Source: Tetrastigma voinierianum
Taxonomy: Eukaryota > Streptophyta > Magnoliopsida > Vitales > Vitaceae
NCBI GenBank assembly: GCA_016808115.1
Contig: JAEQBH010003949.1
Location: 310,001-374,000 of the forward strand
Direction of reading: 5' to 3'
Length of the DNA: 64,000 bases
The notes beneath the pieces are model-generated. The model was not told the origin of the DNA and did not search any database. It saw only the letters and a program-made list of their open reading frames with translations. Of this stretch, positions 11,891 to 23,799 are shown in pieces (position 1 is the stretch's first letter; each line of letters opens with the position of its first letter). The position numbers and the translations under genes were made by a program.

Positions 11891-13314
11891 GTGATGGCAA
11901 AATCAAAGAAAGAACAAAGTGTTGAGTTGTTTAACGGTCTCTGAAATTTTCGCCAATGTATAGAAAAGAGTTAAGTCGCAACGAAGCTCTTCATTGCGAC
12001 GAAGGATGTGTTCGTCGCGATGAAGTCAAAGTCACACGCAAGAAAGCTACTGGTGCGCCATGAATATGTTGTCGCGACCGAAATGAGCTTGTCACCAATG
12101 GTAAGTTTCAAAATGAGAGATAGCCTCGAGAGTGCGTCGCGACGAAGCAAAGATCATGAGAAGAAGACATGTGTGTTCGTCGCTACAAAGGTCGACGGGC
12201 TAGAACAACAACCTTACAATTTTTAGCCCATCATTGGCCCATTTTCCAAGGCATTTAAATACATGTTTTTTAGACTTGATTAAGGTTCGAACTTGGAGAG
12301 AGGAGGCTCCCTCTTCTAAGTTTCCTGCTAGCTTTGTTCCATTTTCTAAGTTTAGATTTCAGATTTTCTTGGATTTAGAGTTGTTTTGTGAGAAACTTGG
12401 TTTGTAATTGATTATTGCTGAGAAGCACAACTTCGTGGAGTTTAGATTTAAGCTTGGATCTTAGATTTGAAAATATTTGCAACTTAACCTTTGTTTTGTA
12501 TTTCCATCTCTAATCCTTCTTCAATTCCTCTAGCTTTATGTTTTTCATTAATTTGAATGCGTGGGTTTTGATAGCTAAAACGATAGATTAAACATGTCAT
12601 AGGGTTGGTTATCAGATTTGATGTTAGATTAGCCTAACCTTTAGTTGGTTGGTTGAGTTATACTTGATTTGTTGTATTTGGTGTTAAACATTTGGAATAC
12701 TATGAATTTGTTTAATTGATACATGTTGAGAATCGGATCTTCGATCCTCTTACTAGGGTATCCTTGGTGACGCTTGGATTACGTCCTAAAATCTAGTTCT
12801 GATTCTCTTATGGTGTGAATCGGTTAATCGGGATTTGAATTAACCTAGTTAAAGAGGCTTAGGGAATTATAAAGGTTTAATACTAAGCGAATTTCACTAG
12901 GAGGGGACACCAAATGTATTAAGTGAGGATTGCAAGGAAGTAACTTTGACCAATCCGAACCCCAGTTCGAAGCGACTTTGTGTAAGACGTAAATGTGACC
13001 AATAAAGCTACCGAGATAAAATTTTCTTTGAAAAGTATCGCTATACGACCTAGAAGGGCGTAGTGAGTCAGGTGGATGGGTAAAGAAATACGAGGGAACA
13101 GAAAGTGGGATCTTGAAATCTTTTGTAACTTCAGACCAATTCAAGCCATAAATCATTCCAACTCAAGCCTCATTTGGATGAATCACTAAACATCATTCAA
13201 GATAACCAACCTTGATTCCTTCTTAAATTAGTTTCTCCCCACCCAGTCAATTGCTCGATTTTCACAAAAACATTTTGTTTTGTTTAGTTTTATTTATTTC
13301 TTTTAACGATTTTT
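11890..13314 (+). mobile_element. Tat/Athila-like LTR, 5' part
   Basis: A GTCGCGAC/GCGACGAAG-rich stretch (11970-12190) is followed by a TATA-like CATTTAAATACATG near 12253, a leader-like region, and AT-rich sequence ending TTTAGTTTTATTTATTTC. That ending resembles the stretch upstream of the R/U5 end in Tat/Athila LTRs. The sequence stops at the chromovirus start (13315). The expected continuation (GTGGGATCGGAGTATG...) reappears at 26657, so one LTR appears to be split by the insertion. The left boundary is approximate. Confidence 0.5.
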
Positions 13315-16164
13315 TGTAAACTAGATAAAATTAGATTTTCAAGAAAAATGGTAAAAGCGGTAATTCAGGTTTGCCAAACCTTGAATTTTTTAGATCTTGT
13401 ATAATAAACAGAACTGCGTTGGAATCATGTCGAAATCCCAGTTTTCGATCGAATTTTCAATAGAATTCGAATGAGTGTTAATTTATTTAGAGGGCACCGA
13501 GGTGTAGTAAGTGACACATGGAACTTATTAAATGGCTCATTTAGAGACGCATGTGTCAGCTAATGGAGAGATAAGTCAAACAAAGAGAGGAAGTCTAAGG
13601 GGTGACCCATGGAGGCTATGTGTCATGCTCTTAGAGGAAGGAAATCCAAGTTTTGGATAAGATAAAGGAAGAAAGCAAATGAGAAGGAGACATGTGGCAG
13701 GGAGAAGGTGGGAGGAAATATTTCCCACTTGGATCAAGTTAAGACAGTCGATTGGGAGAGAAGGAAAAATGAGGGAAAGAAAAAAGGAAAGGAAAAGAAA
13801 GAATTGGAAAGAGAGAAAAAGAAAAGATGAGTGAGAAGCTCCGCCTTCTCTGGCATTTCTGGAGAATCGGGTCGTCGGTTTTCGTTGGAGGAAGAGGAAA
13901 AGTTCATCTGCGACAAGAGCTTGTGTGGGTACAAAGTCAGGGTTTTGGCAAACCGAGGGTGGGGGTTTCTCTCATGCTTTAATTCTTGTTCCTAAGTGCC
14001 ATTTAATGGCCATTAACATTGATCCCAATTTTGGGATTGAACGATAATTTGGACCATTTTTTGAAATTCAGGGACTAATTTTTGGGCGATTGTGTGGTGT
14101 TTTTATATGTTATTGCTAGAATTATGCGTATTTGGTTGTAATAAAACCATGTTAATGTGTGCTTATTTGATGTATTAACACATGGAATTTATGATGGATG
14201 TCAAATTATAACCATGAAAATATAATTATTCATTAAATGGCATTCCACATTTCATATTCATGGGTTGCATAAAGCGGTGTGAGGTGCGTAGCGTGGGTTT
14301 TGAATAATTATATTGGATGTCCGATATTAAAGTTTATCGGAGGGTTGTCCAAATAAATAAATTATATCGGAGTATCTCCACTAATGTTTGTCGGATTATG
14401 TCCAATAAATTATATCGGAGGGTTGTCCACAAATTTTATCGAAGTATGTCCAATAAATTATATCGAAGATTGACCAATGAGTTTTTATAAAAACAAAAAT
14501 CTTTGTTTAACGAGTTTTCATATGGCAAATGCATGTGAGAAGTCGAGACTCGAGACATGAGATGGCATGTAGTCATTTTGAGTAGGAATGTGCACCATTT
14601 ACTTGAATGTGTGTGACTGACATTGCATGTACACTTTGGTGGGAGTAGCCCTTGTAGAATTCATCTTTGGGCATTGCTCTACCTCGTCGTGAGAAAATAT
14701 TTCAGTGCAGTACACACAGGAGAGCGAAACATCCAAGAAACTTGAGACAGAAAAAGGCTAAATTTAGCTTCTTGTTGTTTGTAAAATTAGGCGAGAAAAC
14801 CCAATTTTTGTATATGTAAATGAAGTTTTGTAATAAAAACTAAATGAAGTTGAAAAGTTTTTCTCCGTATAAAATGTATAGAGGCAAAAGTATTGAATTT
14901 ATCGAATTTAGGGTGTTTAGAAAGGAAAAAAAAGGTTGTAGATGCAGGAAAAAGCCCAGAGAGGCTACTGCCCATTTTCGGCTTTGGGTCGCGACATGGT
15001 CCTTTATGTCGCGACATGGTTCCCAGGTTGCAGACGTTGCTAGGTCGCGTGAGGTTTCTGAAGGTCGCGCAAAGTTGTTTTGCGGTTTTACGTAGCAGCG
15101 GGGATCCTCCTTGTGTGTGAGCGTTTTATCCTGTCGTGATAATGTCTAGCGGAGGGTCGCTGTGCGACGAGGCGGTAGAGGCAAGAGGTCGGGGGTTGGG
15201 ACGGGGCTTAGGTGAGGCCCGAGGAATTTCAATTCATAGCGGGAAATTTGTTGTCGTGACAAGATTTCGTAGGGTTGTGTCATGTAAAGCAATTCTATGT
15301 CTTGACATAGTTGGTCATTTGGGATGATTGCACGTCCGCGACCAGGAGGGTTTTTAGGTCACGGCCAGGGTTAGTCGGGCAAAGTTTTAGGTCACGACAA
15401 AATGTTTCTATGTCGCGACAGAGTGTGGCCAAATAGAGAGGTTTTGTGGTGACAAGCAATTCTATGTATGACACTTAGTTGGTGGTGGGAAGATTTTTTT
15501 GTCACGGCGAGTATTTTTGAGTCCGCAGCGAGTTGGCGAGGCGAGGTTTCTATCGCGTGAGTTAGCGAGGTAAAAAGGAATTATGTCGCGGCGAGTAGTT
15601 CTTTGTCAGCGGCGGGGGTTGGCGAGGTAGGAAGATTACCACGTCCGATGGGGATCGCCAGTGCATAATAGAGTAGCCATGGCAAAGAGGCCATGCGTGC
15701 TATGAGGCGCTCAGCGGCGCGCGATTGGCTTTGGGCGTGTGCGAGGAAATTTTACTCGTGAGACTTGGGCGGAACAGCGATAGCGAAAGTTCTATTGCCC
15801 TTAGCGAGTTGGGTGTACGAAGGCCAGCGCGTGTGACAGGGCACATGATTGGCACACACCGCGCCTGGCGGCGCCTGGGCGTGCTCGAGAGGTGCCTTGT
15901 CGCGCCTGGTCGGCCCTCTCGCGCTGCGCGATCGGCTTTATCCACGCAACCTGAGAGTCGGTCTATCGCCCAGCGGCAGTCTGCGGTGTGCAGCGGCATC
16001 TGCGCCTGATTGAGCCGCGATAGAGTACAGCGCGCCTTAAGCGCGCCTACGGCTTTCTGATTTATGTGCGCGACAGAGGAGTTCTATCGTGACACACTTG
16101 TCCAGTAGCTAAAAAAAATAAAAACTAAAAAATAAAAATGACCCCCTAGAATTGGGGCGTCACA
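13315..16164 (+). repeat. 5' LTR of the chromovirus (about 2.85 kb)
   Basis: It starts TGTAAACTAG and ends GGGGCGTCACA, just before the primer site. The interior includes TCGGAGTATGTCC-type short repeats (14320-14470) that recur in the 3' LTR (22040-22150), and a GC-rich 3' third with GTCGCGAC motifs. Several short open frames here are in non-coding LTR sequence. Confidence 0.85.
14985..15660 (+). repeat. GTCGCGAC palindrome array in 5' LTR
   Basis: Perfect 8-base palindromes GTCGCGAC occur at 14988, 15008 and 15412. Among them lie one-step variants (GTCACGAC, GTCGTGAC, GTCGCGGC), usually in the phrase TATGTCGCGACAKAG. The variants are mostly C-to-T or G-to-A changes, as deamination of methylated cytosine would give. 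Confidence 0.8.
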
Positions 16165-16167
16165 GTT

Positions 16168-16180
16168 TGGTATCGAGCCT
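16168..16180 (+). other. tRNA-iMet primer-binding site
   Basis: TGGTATCGAGCCT follows the LTR end by three bases and matches the plant iMet site TGGTATCAGAGCC with one base missing. It fixes the LTR boundary and the + orientation of the element. Confidence 0.8.
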
Positions 16181-16740
16181 GTGTATACCAATACCTAGGA
16201 CTCAGTGGGCACGAGTCAAGATAATGCATTATTGTGTGTTGCGTGTTTTGTGCTTAACATGTTGTGTGACTTATGTGTTGTATATTGTATAAATCATTAT
16301 ACATGCTAGAATGTATATGGAACACTAGGATTAGAAAACATAACCTTAGGGGTTCGAAAAACAAGCAGAACGATGGTGGGGGTGAATTGAATAGTATTAG
16401 TGTTTGGCATTTTGCACCCACTAAAGGAAAAAGGGATGAGCAGTATGAGTTCATGATGATAAAATGCAAGTAGTTGGAATGCGCACTACTAGTTAGATTA
16501 GAATGAAATTTAAGCCCATTGCCCGATTGACGTGTGCGGGTGGCAGTGGTGGGCGAGGTAAGTCACGGGCGATAACTTGACCATCACCGTTTTTTGCGGC
16601 GGGGCCTTTATGGAGGCTATGGGCGTTACGTTTACCGGTATTGAATAGTCGGTGGGGGTCGGGAAGGTGGAAATAACCTCCGGAGGTTTTAAGCCCACAT
16701 CATCCTCGACATTCCAGGGAGGGATCCGTGAATGCGCCAT
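16181..16740 (+). other. Chromovirus 5' leader and decayed gag start
   Basis: Between the primer site and the recognisable gag domain there is no continuous frame. GC-rich stretches near 16530-16740 may encode the gag N-terminus in broken frames. Confidence 0.45.
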
Positions 16741-17430
16741 TGGTTTAACGAGTTGAGAGGATTTTAGAGGCTAAAGAGATTACCTCCGATGCTACGAGGA
16801 TCAAACTAGCGGCGTTCCAGCTAGAGGGTGAATCCCAAGTATGGTGGGATTGGGTCAAGACCTCGAGGGACTTAAAGGCAATGACTTGGGCAGAGTTCCA
16901 TAAGCTCTTCATGACGAATATTTTAGGAAGCGCTACAGACAAAGCAAAGGCAAGGGAGTTCTAGAATTTAAAGCAAGGAATGATGACAATGATGATGGAA
17001 TACATGGCTAAAGTTCTCAGTTATGCCACATTTCTTTGTGATTATGTGTGAGACATGGCCCCGAGGTGAGGAAGTTTAAGGATGGTGTGAAGTTGTCCAT
17101 CTGAGGCAAGATTGTAGGATTCCTCCTAGAAGATATGGACTCTATGGTCAGGATGGCTATGGCCATAGAGAGAGAGATAGATGATGCACGGAGGATCCGA
17201 GATGCGGGTGCTAGTGACAAGAGGAAGGAGGGTCAGCCTTCTTCTAGTTCGGGAAAGAAGCTTAGGAAGCCACAGTTCATGAGGGTTTCGAGACGGGGTC
17301 GGTGCTATCGAGTACGAGAGACCGTATCAAGACTCTAGCCCGGTCGAGCCCAGATGACATGTTTCCATTTCCATCAGCCTGGACATATGAAACGGGATTG
17401 CCCTCAGAGGCAAGGATCCTAGGGTTTTGG
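16741..17430 (+). pseudogene. gag: Gag (Retrotrans_gag plus zinc knuckle), broken
   Basis: The capsid protein of the element. From 16743 one frame reads a Retrotrans_gag (PF03732) core with AAFQLEGESQVWWDWVK followed by MTWAEFHKLFM, which is diagnostic for plant Ty3/Gypsy gag. A TAG stop falls at about 16963 and the frame shifts after it. Near 17355 a zinc knuckle reads CFHFHQPGHMKRDC. In the CCHC pattern the second cysteine is replaced by phenylalanine while the histidine and last cysteine remain, so zinc binding would be impaired. The order and spacing before the protease fit a gag-pol polyprotein. No function is expected in this copy. Confidence 0.85.
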
Positions 17431-17642
17431 GACGGCACAATCCCAATCATCAGTGGGACATCCATAGACATAGTATGATCCTTCTTACCCCAGCATGGGC
17501 TAGAGGAACTAGTATCAGCCTCAAAGTGCGGCATAGGCACCTACCATGTCACAGGCAGGCCAAAGGGGCCAGAGTATGGGTCGAGGTCGAGGACAAGGCT
17601 CACAGGCCAAGACTTTAGGGACCTAGGGGTGTATCTACGCAG

Positions 17643-18062
17643 TTGTACCATCGACTGAGCCAATGGATTAGTCAGATACAGGGTATGTTTATGCTATCTT
17701 GCCTATGGGCGAGAATATTGTTTGATTATGGTGCATCGCATTCATTTATTGATGCATCATGTGTGAGAGAATTGAGCTTAGAGGTTGAGACCTTGGAAAA
17801 ACCGTTGTATGTAAGCTCTCCCCTAAGAACTAAGGTGAGTGTGGATCTGATATGTCGGGGTTGCGAGTTAGGGATCTCTGGGATTCTACTCACTGTGGAC
17901 ATGAGGGTCATGGACATGTCAGAGTTTGATGTCATCCTTGGGATGGACTGGTTGACGGCACACCGAGTCATCATTGATTGTGAACGTAGGAGAGTTACCA
18001 CCTATACACAAGACGGTATTCGTGTTACGTTTCAAGGGGACAAGCACGATGTTTTACCCTAG
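17643..18062 (+). pseudogene. Retroviral-type aspartic protease (RVP_2), active site altered
   Basis: The protease would cleave the gag-pol polyprotein. A 139-residue open stretch has the fold signatures LFDYGASHSFI at residues 26-36 and DVILGMDWL further on, matching plant Ty3/Gypsy protease. The catalytic triplet normally reads D-S/T-G, and here it is Asp28-Tyr29-Gly30, so the serine or threonine is lost. The frame ends at a TAG right before the region that should lead into RT. Identification is firm from the paired motifs. Inactivity is inferred from the substitution and the stop. Confidence 0.85.
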
Positions 18063-18179
18063 ATCGTGTACGACTCTAGGTGGCACGGACAAATGATAGG
18101 TTGGCTGGCAAGCCTTAACCTTGAGGACGAGGTGAGATAGGACTTGGATCTGTCTCGGGTAGTTTGTGAGTATGAGGAT

Positions 18180-19042
18180 GTCTTTTCGGATGAACTACCA
18201 GGATTACCTCCGCACAGGGATGTAGACTTACGTGACTTACACCTGTGCAGGTAAGCCTATTTATGACTCCTCACGGGATGGCGCCGAGTTGAGTTGCGGG
18301 GAACTCGAGTCCCGAATACGGGAATGGTTGGATAAGGGTTTCATTGGAGCCAGCACTTCCACCATGGGGCGCTAGGTTTCTATTTGCAAAGAAAAGGACT
18401 AAGACCAGCCATTACCGTGTGCCGATACTTAAGCGGGGGTTCGGTGAATGGGGTATCCGTGCAGAAGGATTGATGATTTGTTGATAAGGCTGAAAGGCGC
18501 GAGTCTGCCGAATAAACCGCACTAGTTATCATCAGTTGAGGGTTAGGGAGGCAGATATCCCTAAGACAGCGTTTAGGATGCGGTATGGGCATTTCGAGTT
18601 CATAGTGATGCCTTTCGGATTGACAAATGCACTAACAGCATTCATGGATCTCATGCATAGGGTATTCCAACCCTATTTGGATCAGTTTGTTGTGGTCTTC
18701 ATTGACGACATCTTGATCTACTTCAAGTCTAGGGAGGAGCATGAGGATCATTTGAGGGTCGTTCTACAGATTTTGAGAGACCATCAGTTGTATGCCAAGT
18801 TCAGCAAATGTGAATTTTGGATTAATGAGGTGAAATTATTGGGACACGTCTTGTATACTTCAGGTGTGTCAGTAGACCCTGAGAAGATAGAGGTTGTTAT
18901 GACCCTAACACGTCTAGCAGCACCTATGACAAGGTTGACCCGGAATGAGGTCAAGTTCGAGTGGGATGACCTATGTGAGAGGGCATTCCGAGAATTAAAA
19001 ATGAGGCTTACTTCAACTCCTATTCTAATAGTCCCAGAGTAG
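18180..19042 (+). pseudogene. pol: Reverse transcriptase domain, partly open
   Basis: Copies element RNA into DNA. The N-terminal part (18180-18535) is broken across frames, with a recognisable GLPPHRDVDL lead near 18205. From 18536 one frame runs 168 residues with MPFGLTNA (residues 25-32), the catalytic FIDDILIY (55-62) with both aspartates kept, then YAKFSKCEFW and VDPEKIE. It goes on into the start of the RNase H-like region (KFEWDDLCERAF). A TAG after VPE ends the frame. Motif order and spacing are normal for RVT_1 of chromoviruses. Confidence 0.92.
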
Positions 19043-19512
19043 GGACAGAGGTACACGATGTACTGTGATGCCTCTAAGGACGGACTAGGATGTGTTTTGA
19101 TGCAGTCCGGGAGGGTAGTAGCTTATGATTCTCGGTAGTTAAAGAATCATGAGCGGAATTACCCCACACATGACATGGAGTTGGTGGCCATTGTCTTTGC
19201 CTTAAATATATGGCGCCATTATTTGTATGGTGAGCGGTTGGGGTATTTGGAATTTACCTTAGAGTCTAAAGTATATTTTCACACAGCGGGACCTCAACAT
19301 GAGGCAATGCAGGTGGATGGAGTTTCTGGAGGATTATGACTTCACTTTGCATTATCATCCTGGTAAGGCAAATGTGGTGGTTGATGGACTTAGTCGGAAG
19401 TCACGGGGAATACTAGCTAATGTAGCTTCCCGAGAGTGGCGGTCTTTCAGAATTGTGGGGCCAAATTTGGACTCTGATCTGATGTCAGACTCAGTATATT
19501 GGGGAGTTTAGT
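19043..19512 (+). pseudogene. pol: RNase H domain remnant
   Basis: Directly continuing from RT after one in-frame stop, the sequence reads YTMYCDASKDGLGCVLMQ, the first catalytic-Asp region of the RT RNase H domain, then NYPTHDMELVAIVFALNIWRHYLYGE with the Glu region. A further stop lies near 19138 and frameshifts follow near 19245. The end of the domain returns at 19299 with DFTLHYHPGKANVVVDGLSRK, where the usual ADALSRK appears as VDGLSRK. The domain is complete in order but not in frame. Confidence 0.88.
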
Positions 19513-19659
19513 GGCTACGCCTTCCATATTGTGTAGAGTGATTGAGTCCCAAGGGTAGGACACAAAGATATTGTCCATTAGGGACCAGGTACAGTCAGGT
19601 ACGGGTGACAAAGGCTAGGCCATTCATAAAGATGGTAGTCTTCGGTATAGGGGATGGGT

Positions 19660-20420
19660 TGTAGTTCCCTAATTGACATATCTGAGAGAGGAGATCCTCA
19701 GGGAGTTCCATTGCTCTCGATTTGTTGTGCATCCAAGTGGCATGAACATGTACCATGATATTCGTCGCCAATATTAGTGGAGCAGGATGAAGATACACGT
19801 TAAGGATTTTGGTCGAAGATGCCTCACGTGTCAACGGGTAAAGGCTGAGCACCAGAGGCCAACAGGGCTACTCCAGCCATTGGAGGTAGCCGAGTAGAAG
19901 TGGGAGCACGTCACAATGGACTTTGTGACCCACTTTCCACGGACACCATGAAGGCATGATGCGATATGGGTGATAAGGGACCTGGCCACTAAGCTCAAGA
20001 CATTTTCTAACAAATATGGATGACCTTTACACTAGAGAAATTTTATAGATATTCGAGAGATTGTCCGGCTACATAGAGTACCAGTGTCCATAGTATCGGA
20101 TAGAGATCCCAGGTTTCCGGCACTCTTTTGGAAGAGTTTCCAGAAGGCCATGGGAGAACCGCTTTTCATCCACAAACAAATGGTCAGTCGAAGAGGAACA
20201 TACATGAGTTAAAGGACATGCTGTGATCATTCATCCTGGATCTTAAGGGTAGTTGGGAGAAGAACTACCTCTATGGAATTCGCCATAACAAATAGCTTAT
20301 CGCGAGGATACGTATTGGCGTACCTCATGAGGCTTTGCATAGAGGCCATGTCGCATTCCGATTTATCGACAAAGGCAAGAGAGGTCCATCACTAGTCCAT
20401 TTACTAGGAGACACCTCCAA
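19660..20420 (+). pseudogene. pol: Integrase (HHCC zinc-binding plus rve core), broken
   Basis: Joins element DNA to the chromosome. The zinc-binding part reads REFHCSRFVVHPSG ... CLTCQRVKAEHQRPTG (about 19703-19862), preserving the H-H-C-C pattern. The catalytic core begins with WEHVTMDFV near 19900, keeping the first acidic residue. Later parts (ISDRDPRF-like near 20095, then HPQTNGQ-like near 20170) are recognisable but shifted. TAG codons replace tryptophan-like positions in the QY-W and AE-KW contexts. Position between RNase H and chromodomain agrees with the family order. Confidence 0.85.
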
Positions 20421-20735
20421 GAAGGTGGGCTTGATACGGGCTGCCTTCTTATGGCCTGCAGCCTAAGATAAGAGCAACATCGATGATCGCATGTCGACTC
20501 CCAGAGCCTGAGGTGGGTGACCGCCTTCAAGGTGATGCCTAAGAGAGGAGTGGTCAGGTTCGGCAAGTAGGGGAAGCTATTGCCGAGGTATATCGGGCCC
20601 TTCGAGATACTTGAGAGGGTGGGCACACTCTTCATATCAAGTCACATTATCGCCGAGTTTATCAGTGTTCCATAATTCCATGCTCCAAGTATACCCGCAT
20701 TCAGCCCATGCAGGATCGAAGGGATTGTTGTTGAT

Positions 20736-20945
20736 ATGGATGGGACCTTTGAGGAGGGACCAGTGTGTATCATGGCTAGCCAGGATCAGGTTTTGCGACG
20801 CAAGACCGTAAGGCTAGTGAAGGTTTTGTGGCAACACCAAGGAGTGGAGGAGGCAACATGGGAACACGAGGACACGATGCGTGCCACCTATCCTTTCTTA
20901 CTTAAGGATGAAGGGACGTGGTTTAGTTGTTTGGTGATTAAATGA
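20736..20945 (+). pseudogene. Integrase C-terminal chromodomain
   Basis: A 69-residue open stretch contains RRKTVRLVKVLWQHQG (residues 21-36) and EEATWEHEDTMRATYPFLL, the typical chromodomain at the C-terminus of chromovirus integrase. In the family this module reads histone marks and steers insertion into heterochromatin. It is the best-preserved coding part of the element and ends about 100 bases before the polypurine tract. The upstream linker to integrase is frame-broken. Confidence 0.92.
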
Positions 20946-21031
20946 CTAGTTTATATGCATGTGATTGCGTACAATTGCATATGCATGTGATTCGATGTGT
21001 AAGTGTGTGAAATTTTAGGACGAAATTCTTT

Positions 21032-21045
21032 TAAGGGGGGAAGAA
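21032..21045 (+). other. Polypurine tract
   Basis: AAGGGGGGAAGAA immediately precedes the 3' LTR start TGTAAAACCC and lies where plus-strand priming is expected. Confidence 0.85.
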
Positions 21046-22689
21046 TGTAAAACCCAAGAAAAATTCAATTTTTCTGAAAAATGGTAAAAATGTAATTTCG
21101 GTTGAAAACATGTAATTTTTCTAGATCTTGAATAACGAAATGGACTTCACCATTGGAATCCTCTCGCGAAATCTAGTTACCTAGTCAAATTTCATCATAT
21201 TCCGAGATAGTCGGAATTTCACTTTTTTCGAGGCATCGGGTGTAGCAAGTGACACTTGACACTTGGTTGAATGGCTCATTTAGAGCCATGTGTCAAATGG
21301 AGAGATAACTAAACGTACAAGAAACAAGGGGTGGCCCTGAGGCCAAAAAAGCCGCCAGGCGGGGGGCTGGGAAAAAAGTAGTGGTGAAAACTAAGTTTTA
21401 GATAAGATAAACTAAGAAAGAAAATAAGAAGGAGACATGTGGCAAGAAGAAGGTGGGAGGAAACTTCCCACTTGAATCAAGTTGGAACAATTCGGTGGGA
21501 GAGAAGGAAAATGAGGGAAAGAAAAAAGAAAAGGAAAATAAAAGAGGAGTGAGAAGCTCCACCTTCTCTCTAGGATTTACAGAGATCGAGCCGTCGGTTT
21601 TCGTCGGAGCAAGAGGCAAAGTTCATCTACGCGACAAGAGCTTCGCATGGGTATAAGAATCTGGGGTTTTCACCGAACTCCGAGAGGTAGGGGTTTCTCT
21701 CCTACTTTGGTTGTTCTTGGTCTAAGAGCCATTTAATGGCATGGGTCTTCTTTGGGTCGTGGAGAGGTTTGTATTGTTCATCCCAAGATTTCGGGGACTC
21801 GAACACCGAATTTTCTGGACAAAGGTGTGACGTTTTTATGTGTTATTGCTAAGAATTGAATAACATGTTGGTTGTGTGAAAATCATGTTAATGTATGCTT
21901 ATTTGATGTATTAACATGGAATTCATGATGGATGTAAATTATATGTAGAAAATATAATTATTCATGAAATGGTCGCATTTCATATGCACGGAGACTTTGC
22001 GTAAAGCGGGTGTGAGTGCATGACATGGGTTTTGAATGAATTATATCAGAGTATGTCCAATAAAGTTTATCGGAGGGTTGTCCAAAAAATAAATTATATC
22101 AGAGTATGTCCACTAATGTTTGTTAGAGTATGTCCAATAAATTATATCGGAGATTTAATTAATGAGTTTCAAACAAAAATCTTTTTGTTTGAAAACAAGC
22201 CATACATGGAAAAGATGAGGAAATAAGGACTCGAGCTACGGGCATGGCATGGCTATCTTGTGCAGGGAATGTGCATCATTTACTTGAATGTGTTTCAGGT
22301 TTGCTAATGCATGTGCACTTAGCGGGAGTATCCTCAGGGAGAATTCATCTACCGGGCATGCTCACCTTTGTCGTGGGAAATATTTTCAAAATGTAAGGTA
22401 CACTGAGACCTAAAACACATCCAAGAGCTTAGTTATGAAAAAGGCCATAATTTAGCTTTACTGTGTTTTGTAAAATTCTAGGCAGAAAACCCAGTTTTTG
22501 TATATGTAAATGAGAAGTTTTGTAATAAAAACTTATTTTGAATTGTTCAATATTGTGTTGAAAAGTTTTCCCATATTTTATACTGTCTCGTAGAGCAAAT
22601 GTATGCAGGCATAAGTATTGAATTTATCGAATTCTAGTAGTGCTTAGAAGAAAAAAGGTCGAGATTGCAAAGAAAAAGCCTCAGAGGCC

Positions 22690-23560
22690 AATGCATTTTC
22701 TAGTTTAGGTCACTACAGAGGTCTTCTGGCCGTGACAGAGCCGGCTCGTGTCGCGACATGGTCCTCTATGTCGCGATATGGTTCCCAGGCTACACGCATT
22801 GTTGGGTCGCGACAAGGGTTTTTCTAGGTCGCAACAGAGTTGTTTTCTGCTGGTTTTCTGTCGCTACAGGGGTCCTCCCTATGTTACGACAGAGTTTTAT
22901 CCTCTGTTATGACAATGTCGCAAATAAAGGGTCCTTTTCACGCCGAGATGGCCAAGGCAAGAGGTCGGTTGGTGAGCAGGAGTTTCAAGCCGAGGGCCAA
23001 GGGAATTCAAAGCCGCGATAGGAAATTTGTCAGGTCGCAAAAGGATTCCAGGGGTCAGGTCACGATGAAGCAACATATATGTCGTGCCATAGTAAGTCGC
23101 CGACGATTTTCTATTACACAGAGGATTTTAGGTCAGAATAGAGCAATTTAAGCCAGGAGTTTTCTATTGCAACAGAATGTTTTTATGTCGCGACAGAGTG
23201 TGGCCAAATAGAGAGGTTTTGTGTTAAGACAGAGAAATTCTATGTCGTGACATAGTTGGTCTACCTGGGAAGATTTTTTATAGCGACGGAGTATTTTTGG
23301 GTCGCGACAGAGTTTACCAGACCAGGAGTTTTCTATTGCGACCGAATATTTTTATGTCATGACAAAGTTGGCCAAGGTAAGGCGGAATTATGTCGCGACA
23401 TACGGCGTCATGACAAAGAGTTAGATGGTAAGGAAAAATTTCGCCGCAATGAGGATCTTCGTCGCAACAGCCGGCCAATAGAGAAGAGGCCATGCGTGCA
23501 CAACAGAACAAGCCAGGCGCGCACGATAGAGTCAAGATGCGACAGGAAATTGGTCGCGGA
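22690..23560 (+). repeat. GTCGCGAC palindrome array in 3' LTR
   Basis: Exact GTCGCGAC at 22750, 22806, 23187, 23301 and 23392, plus many one-base variants, repeatedly in the context TTTTTATGTCGCGACAGAG. It is longer and better preserved than the array in the 5' LTR. Unit spacing is irregular, so it is not a simple minisatellite. Confidence 0.85.
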
Positions 23561-23799
23561 TAGAATTATTTGTCACTTAACAGATCGGACAAGCAACCAT
23601 CGCAAATTTCGTCGCCCACGGCAACACTGGGTGTGCAAAGGCCAGTGCATGCGACAACATGCACGATTGGCGCACAACTCGCCTAATAGAGGCGCCTTGC
23701 CTCGCATGACAGAGACACCCTATCGCCCACGACAGAGCCGGGCACGCACGACAGGCATGACACACCCCCACCCCTTACTAGCAAGTGATGTGTCAGCCA

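Noticed and set aside
13310..13314. Target duplication TTTTT for the chromovirus
   Set aside because: The bases after the decayed 3' LTR end (about 26650-26660) read AATTTCA, so no matching 5-mer can be claimed.
15700..16009. Overlapping about 95-codon frames on both strands
   Set aside because: In the GC-rich end of the chromovirus 5' LTR. Both strands are open through composition.
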